A DNA stretch of 33,411 bases from an uncultured Fretibacterium sp. (GTDB lineage Bacteria; Synergistota; Synergistia; Synergistales; Aminobacteriaceae). The position numbers and the translations under genes are program-made. Below, piece by piece: positions 30,398-33,411 of this stretch. The DNA is taken from contig CAMGZM010000007.1 of NCBI GenBank assembly GCA_946183145.1, positions 1 to 33,411 of the forward strand, in the 5' to 3' direction. The notes under the pieces were generated by a model. The model ran no database searches. It was not told the DNA's origin and was given only the letters and a program-made list of their open reading frames with translations. Position 1 is the first letter of the stretch; every line of letters starts with the position of its first letter.

Positions 30398-30418
30398 GCA
30401 TATTAACTCCTTCCCCTG

Positions 30419-30427
30419 TGCTACAAT
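30419..30427 (+). promoter_or_regulatory. Extended -10 promoter for the gtrA-ade unit
   Basis: TGCTACAAT, an extended -10, lies about 34 nt before the GtrA ATG and is divergent from the serpin promoter, about 22 bp away. Confidence 0.45.
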
Positions 30428-30460
30428 CTCAATAACTTTCAAGGAGGAATTTGCCATCAC

Positions 30461-30859
30461 ATGAACTTCAAGAACACAAAGCAGCTCATACTTTACGGGA
30501 TATGCGGAGTCCTTACGACAGTCATAAACATTGTCGCTTATTGGCTCGTGAGGAAATTTGATGTCGGCATAACATCTTCAACAGTTATTGCGTGGCTTGT
30601 GGCTGTATTTTTCGCTTACTGGTCAAACCGCAAGTACGTTTTTCACAGCACTAACACTTCTTTTATCGCAATATTATTCGAGGCAATATATTTCTTTGCG
30701 TGCAGAATCGCAACGGGAGTTTTTGATGTCGCATTCATGTATTTGTTTGCTGACGTTTTAGCCTTCAACGAGGTATACACTAAAACAGCGTCAAATATTA
30801 TTGTGATTGTCCTGAACTATATAGCCAGCAAGTTATTCATCTTTAAGGAGGCAAAATAG
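30461..30859 (+). CDS. GtrA family membrane protein
   Basis: 132 residues with four membrane helices. The N-terminus LILYGICGVLTTVINIVAY matches the GtrA family, which helps move lipid-linked sugars (or works with glycosyltransferases) across the inner membrane. The family's FxxNRKYVF motif appears as YWSNRKYVFHS, and the C-terminus has the NYIASKLFIF end. AAGGAGG lies upstream of the ATG. The adenine deaminase gene follows after 1 nt, an odd partner for GtrA; no glycosyltransferase is in the window. Co-transcription may be incidental. Confidence 0.88.
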   Translation: MNFKNTKQLILYGICGVLTTVINIVAYWLVRKFDVGITSSTVIAWLVAVFFAYWSNRKYVFHSTNTSFIAILFEAIYFFACRIATGVFDVAFMYLFADVLAFNEVYTKTASNIIVIVLNYIASKLFIFKEAK

Positions 30860-30860
30860 A

Positions 30861-32582
30861 ATGAACAGATTAGCCGCCGCAGCGAGGGGAGATATACCCG
30901 CAGACCTAGTTATTCACAACGCGAAAATAGCAAACATCTTCACACAGAGCTACGAACATTCCGACATCGCTATACATTCGGGGAAAATTGCGGGCATAGG
31001 CGAAAATTACGAGGGGCGTGTGAATTATGACGCTGAAGGAAGAGCAGTAATCCCCGGAATGATTGACGGACATATTCACATCGAGGACACAATGATGACT
31101 CCTCCTGCATTTGCATTCACAGCCGCATTGCATGGAACATCGGCGGTAATGGCTGACCCTCACGAAATCTCCAACGCTTTGGGCATGGCCGGATTAGAGT
31201 ACATGTTCAGAGCCTCGCAGGGTCTTCCCATCGATATATTTTACGGCGCGCCTTCGTGCGTTCCTGCGTCAGATTTTGAGACACCGTATGAAGAGCTTGG
31301 CATGACCGCGATAAAATCCATGTTTGACCGCAATATGACTCAGCATTTAGGCGAGATGATGAATTTCCCTGCCGTAATCGCCGGAGACTCTGAAGCATGG
31401 GGGAAAATTCTCGCAGCCGGTAACGTTCCATTAACGGGACATGCACCGGGTGTTACCGGGAAATCTCTCAACGCTTACATGTCCAGCGGCATAAACTCAG
31501 ATCACGAATGCACAACGCTTGATGAAGCACGTGAAAAAATCTCGCGGGGAATGTGGCTGATGATTCGCGAGGGTGCTACATTCTTTGACCTTAAAACTTT
31601 GCTCCCAATTGTGAAAGAAAATCCCCTCAACGCCTCAAGATGTATGGCAGTAAGCGATGACATTACAGCAAGATATTTGCTTGAGCGCGGACACATGGAC
31701 GAGAAAATGCGAATCATGATTAGTGAAGGCTTGAATCCTTTTGTCGCTCTGAGAATGGTTACGCTTTCACCCGCAGAATATTTCAGGCTTTACGACAGGG
31801 GGATAATTGCGCCGGGGAAAATTGCCGATTTCGTTATACTTGACGACGAGGAAATGACAGAGGATTTCAGGGTAAATTCTGTGTGGAAAAATGGCCGTCA
31901 AGTTGTCCGTGATGATGATGTATTTGCACAGCTTGAACACGAACATTTAGCCCCCGTGATAAAAACCCGCGTAACAAAAATCCCTTCACCCGAAAATTTG
32001 CGCGTAAAAGCTCAAGGCTCAATCATAAACGTAATCGGCGTAACAGAAGGCACTGTGATAACGAAAACGCTGAATCTTCCGGCAAAAATTGAGAATGGCT
32101 ATGCTGTTCCTGACGCTGAGAATGACACCGCAAAAATCGTAGTGCTTGAACGACATCATGATACGGGTCATTACTCCGTCGGTTTCGTGAAAGGATTGGG
32201 GATAAAGCGCGGCGCAATCGGCTCAAGCGTTGCTCATGACGCACATAATTTTGTTGTCGCCGGTGCTGATGACGTATCAATCTTCACGGCTCTGAAGACT
32301 CTCGCTGAAATGGGCGGAGGATTAGCGGTTACTGACGGTGAAAATGTCATGTCATCTTTTGCGCTTCCTATTGGTGGGTTAATGTCGTATCTTCCTCCCG
32401 AAAAGGTTTCGTCAAATCTCGCCATGATGGACAATGCAGCGTCAGATTTGGGCGTGAGAATCGGCCATCCGTTTATGGTTTTGTCGTTCCTGTGCTTGAG
32501 CGTGATACCTGAGCTTAGAATCACGGATAACGGCTATGTAGACATAACGCACTGGGGCAGGCAAAATATTTTTGTGAGATAA
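30861..32582 (+). CDS. ade: Adenine deaminase
   Basis: Converts adenine to hypoxanthine and ammonia for purine salvage. 573 residues in the amidohydrolase superfamily, standard length for the Ade/AdeC group. Motifs are GMIDGHIHIEDTMM (metal-binding His about residues 69-71), DPHEISNALG, PLTGHAPG, SDHECT (the catalytic-site region) and the DDITARYLLERGH segment. The C-terminal part (LERHHDTGHYSVGFVKG and HDAHNFVVAG) is the domain specific to adenine deaminases, which use manganese or iron. AGGAGG lies upstream of the ATG. The permease gene starts 36 nt downstream, consistent with adenine import feeding this enzyme. Confidence 0.96.
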   Translation: MNRLAAAARGDIPADLVIHNAKIANIFTQSYEHSDIAIHSGKIAGIGENYEGRVNYDAEGRAVIPGMIDGHIHIEDTMMTPPAFAFTAALHGTSAVMADPHEISNALGMAGLEYMFRASQGLPIDIFYGAPSCVPASDFETPYEELGMTAIKSMFDRNMTQHLGEMMNFPAVIAGDSEAWGKILAAGNVPLTGHAPGVTGKSLNAYMSSGINSDHECTTLDEAREKISRGMWLMIREGATFFDLKTLLPIVKENPLNASRCMAVSDDITARYLLERGHMDEKMRIMISEGLNPFVALRMVTLSPAEYFRLYDRGIIAPGKIADFVILDDEEMTEDFRVNSVWKNGRQVVRDDDVFAQLEHEHLAPVIKTRVTKIPSPENLRVKAQGSIINVIGVTEGTVITKTLNLPAKIENGYAVPDAENDTAKIVVLERHHDTGHYSVGFVKGLGIKRGAIGSSVAHDAHNFVVAGADDVSIFTALKTLAEMGGGLAVTDGENVMSSFALPIGGLMSYLPPEKVSSNLAMMDNAASDLGVRIGHPFMVLSFLCLSVIPELRITDNGYVDITHWGRQNIFVR

Positions 32583-32618
32583 TTAGCACTCATTCTCAAA
32601 ACGGAGCGTGATATGTAG

Positions 32619-33411
32619 ATGTCATTATTCAGGATACGCGAGACGGGAAGCACATTTATCACGGAAGTTCTCGCCGGCATTACTACGTTCGTAACAATGA
32701 GCTACATCATATTCGTGAACCCCGGCATTCTCAGCAATACGGGGATGGATTTTGACGCGCTTGTTGTCGTAACATGTTTAGCGTCTGCGCTCGGTACATT
32801 ACTCATGGCAATTTTCGCAAACTACCCTATAGCACTTGCGCCCGGAATGGGGTTAAACGCGTTCTTTGCTTTCGGCGTTGTGTTGAGCATGAAGATTAAC
32901 GGCGCGCCCGTAACATGGCAGATGGCACTTGCTGCGGTCTTCATTGAGGGGGCAATATTCGCAGTGCTGACACTCACGAACATACGCGAGGCGATAATGA
33001 ACTCTATACCCAAATCGCTGAAGATAGGAATTTCGGCGGGCATCGGGTTGTTCATCGCGTTTATCGGCCTTCAGTCAGCAGGAATAATCGTAAAGAATGA
33101 CGCTACACTTGTAGGATTGGGGCATCTCAGCGGGAACACAAATATGATGCTCTCACTTTTAGGGCTGTTCATAATGAGCGTGCTAACTGCGTGGAACGTG
33201 AAAGGCGCGTTGCTTATCGGCATAATAGCAGTAACAGGAATCGCGGCGGCTTTGGGATTGGTTGAAGTCCCTAAAGAATTTGTGTCTGAGCCTCCCTCAA
33301 TAATGCCTCTTGTAGGCCAGCTTGATTTCAGCCTAATAAAAGAGCCTCAATTCTGGGTAGTAGTCTTCACATTCTTCTTTGTCGATTTCTTTGACACTCT
33401 TGGAACTCTCG
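32619..33411 (+). CDS. NCS2/AzgA purine permease (3' end outside window)
   Basis: The first 264 residues of a nucleobase:cation symporter of the AzgA-like (adenine/guanine/hypoxanthine) family. The N-terminus FRIRETGSTFITEVLAGITT, then YIIFVNPGIL and ALAPGMGLNAFFAF, are the family signatures, along with SIPKSLKIGISAGIGLFIAF and the FFFVDFFDTLGTL segment at the end. Several membrane helices are visible. ATG 32619 follows GGAGCG. It is cut by the window edge; a full member is about 430-450 residues. Directly downstream of adenine deaminase, it probably imports adenine or hypoxanthine. Confidence 0.93.
   Translation, partial: MSLFRIRETGSTFITEVLAGITTFVTMSYIIFVNPGILSNTGMDFDALVVVTCLASALGTLLMAIFANYPIALAPGMGLNAFFAFGVVLSMKINGAPVTWQMALAAVFIEGAIFAVLTLTNIREAIMNSIPKSLKIGISAGIGLFIAFIGLQSAGIIVKNDATLVGLGHLSGNTNMMLSLLGLFIMSVLTAWNVKGALLIGIIAVTGIAAALGLVEVPKEFVSEPPSIMPLVGQLDFSLIKEPQFWVVVFTFFFVDFFDTLGTL

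Overview
The window looks like chromosomal DNA from a member of the Synergistota. The best clue is the C-terminal tail of the large surface protein (4764-10100). A Ser/Gly/Cys/Asn motif, a hydrophobic segment and a basic end there fit the Synergist-CTERM sorting signal. Acetylase-type lysine genes (dapA-dapB-dapH plus an M20 deacetylase) agree with an anaerobic diderm. The phylum call is an inference. No phage, insertion sequence or CRISPR array was seen.

Layout. 1-1077 is the 3' part of an acyltransferase gene whose reading frame runs through a heptanucleotide repeat at the window edge. 1132-4640 (minus) is a likely operon of K+/H+ antiporter, L,D-transpeptidase and ychF. 4764-10100 (minus) encodes a 1778-residue repetitive secreted protein with a Thr-Pro linker. 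10211-15368 is the lysine/diaminopimelate operon: a consensus promoter, a small leader ORF with a terminator that may be an attenuator, then dapA, dapB, dapH, the deacetylase gene and lysC, closed by a second terminator. 15382-19041 is a second unit: a divergent aspartate kinase paralogue, two unrecognised genes, an S1-domain protein and a DUF501-like protein.

19051-20330 (minus) holds a secreted-protein gene split by one in-frame TGA, a tRNA-Ala(CGC) and a decayed tRNA-Ala copy. The divergent promoter region at 20349-20399 serves the tRNA on one side and, on the other, exonuclease III followed by a HEPN-like protein. 22029-25174 holds gltX (a form lacking the usual zinc-module sequence), a TerD-family protein with a small glycine-rich partner, and rlmB. 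25311-27970 is a copper-type P-type ATPase translationally coupled to a small secreted protein. 27971-29101 has a second heptanucleotide array and a methyltransferase. 29168-30331 (minus) is a secreted serpin. 30461-33411 is GtrA, adenine deaminase and a purine permease cut by the window end, a purine-salvage unit.

The most notable points are the possible lysine attenuator before dapA, the frame-sensitive heptamer in the acyltransferase, the degenerate second aspartate kinase, and the tRNA-Ala/pseudo-tRNA pair beneath overlapping divergent promoters.
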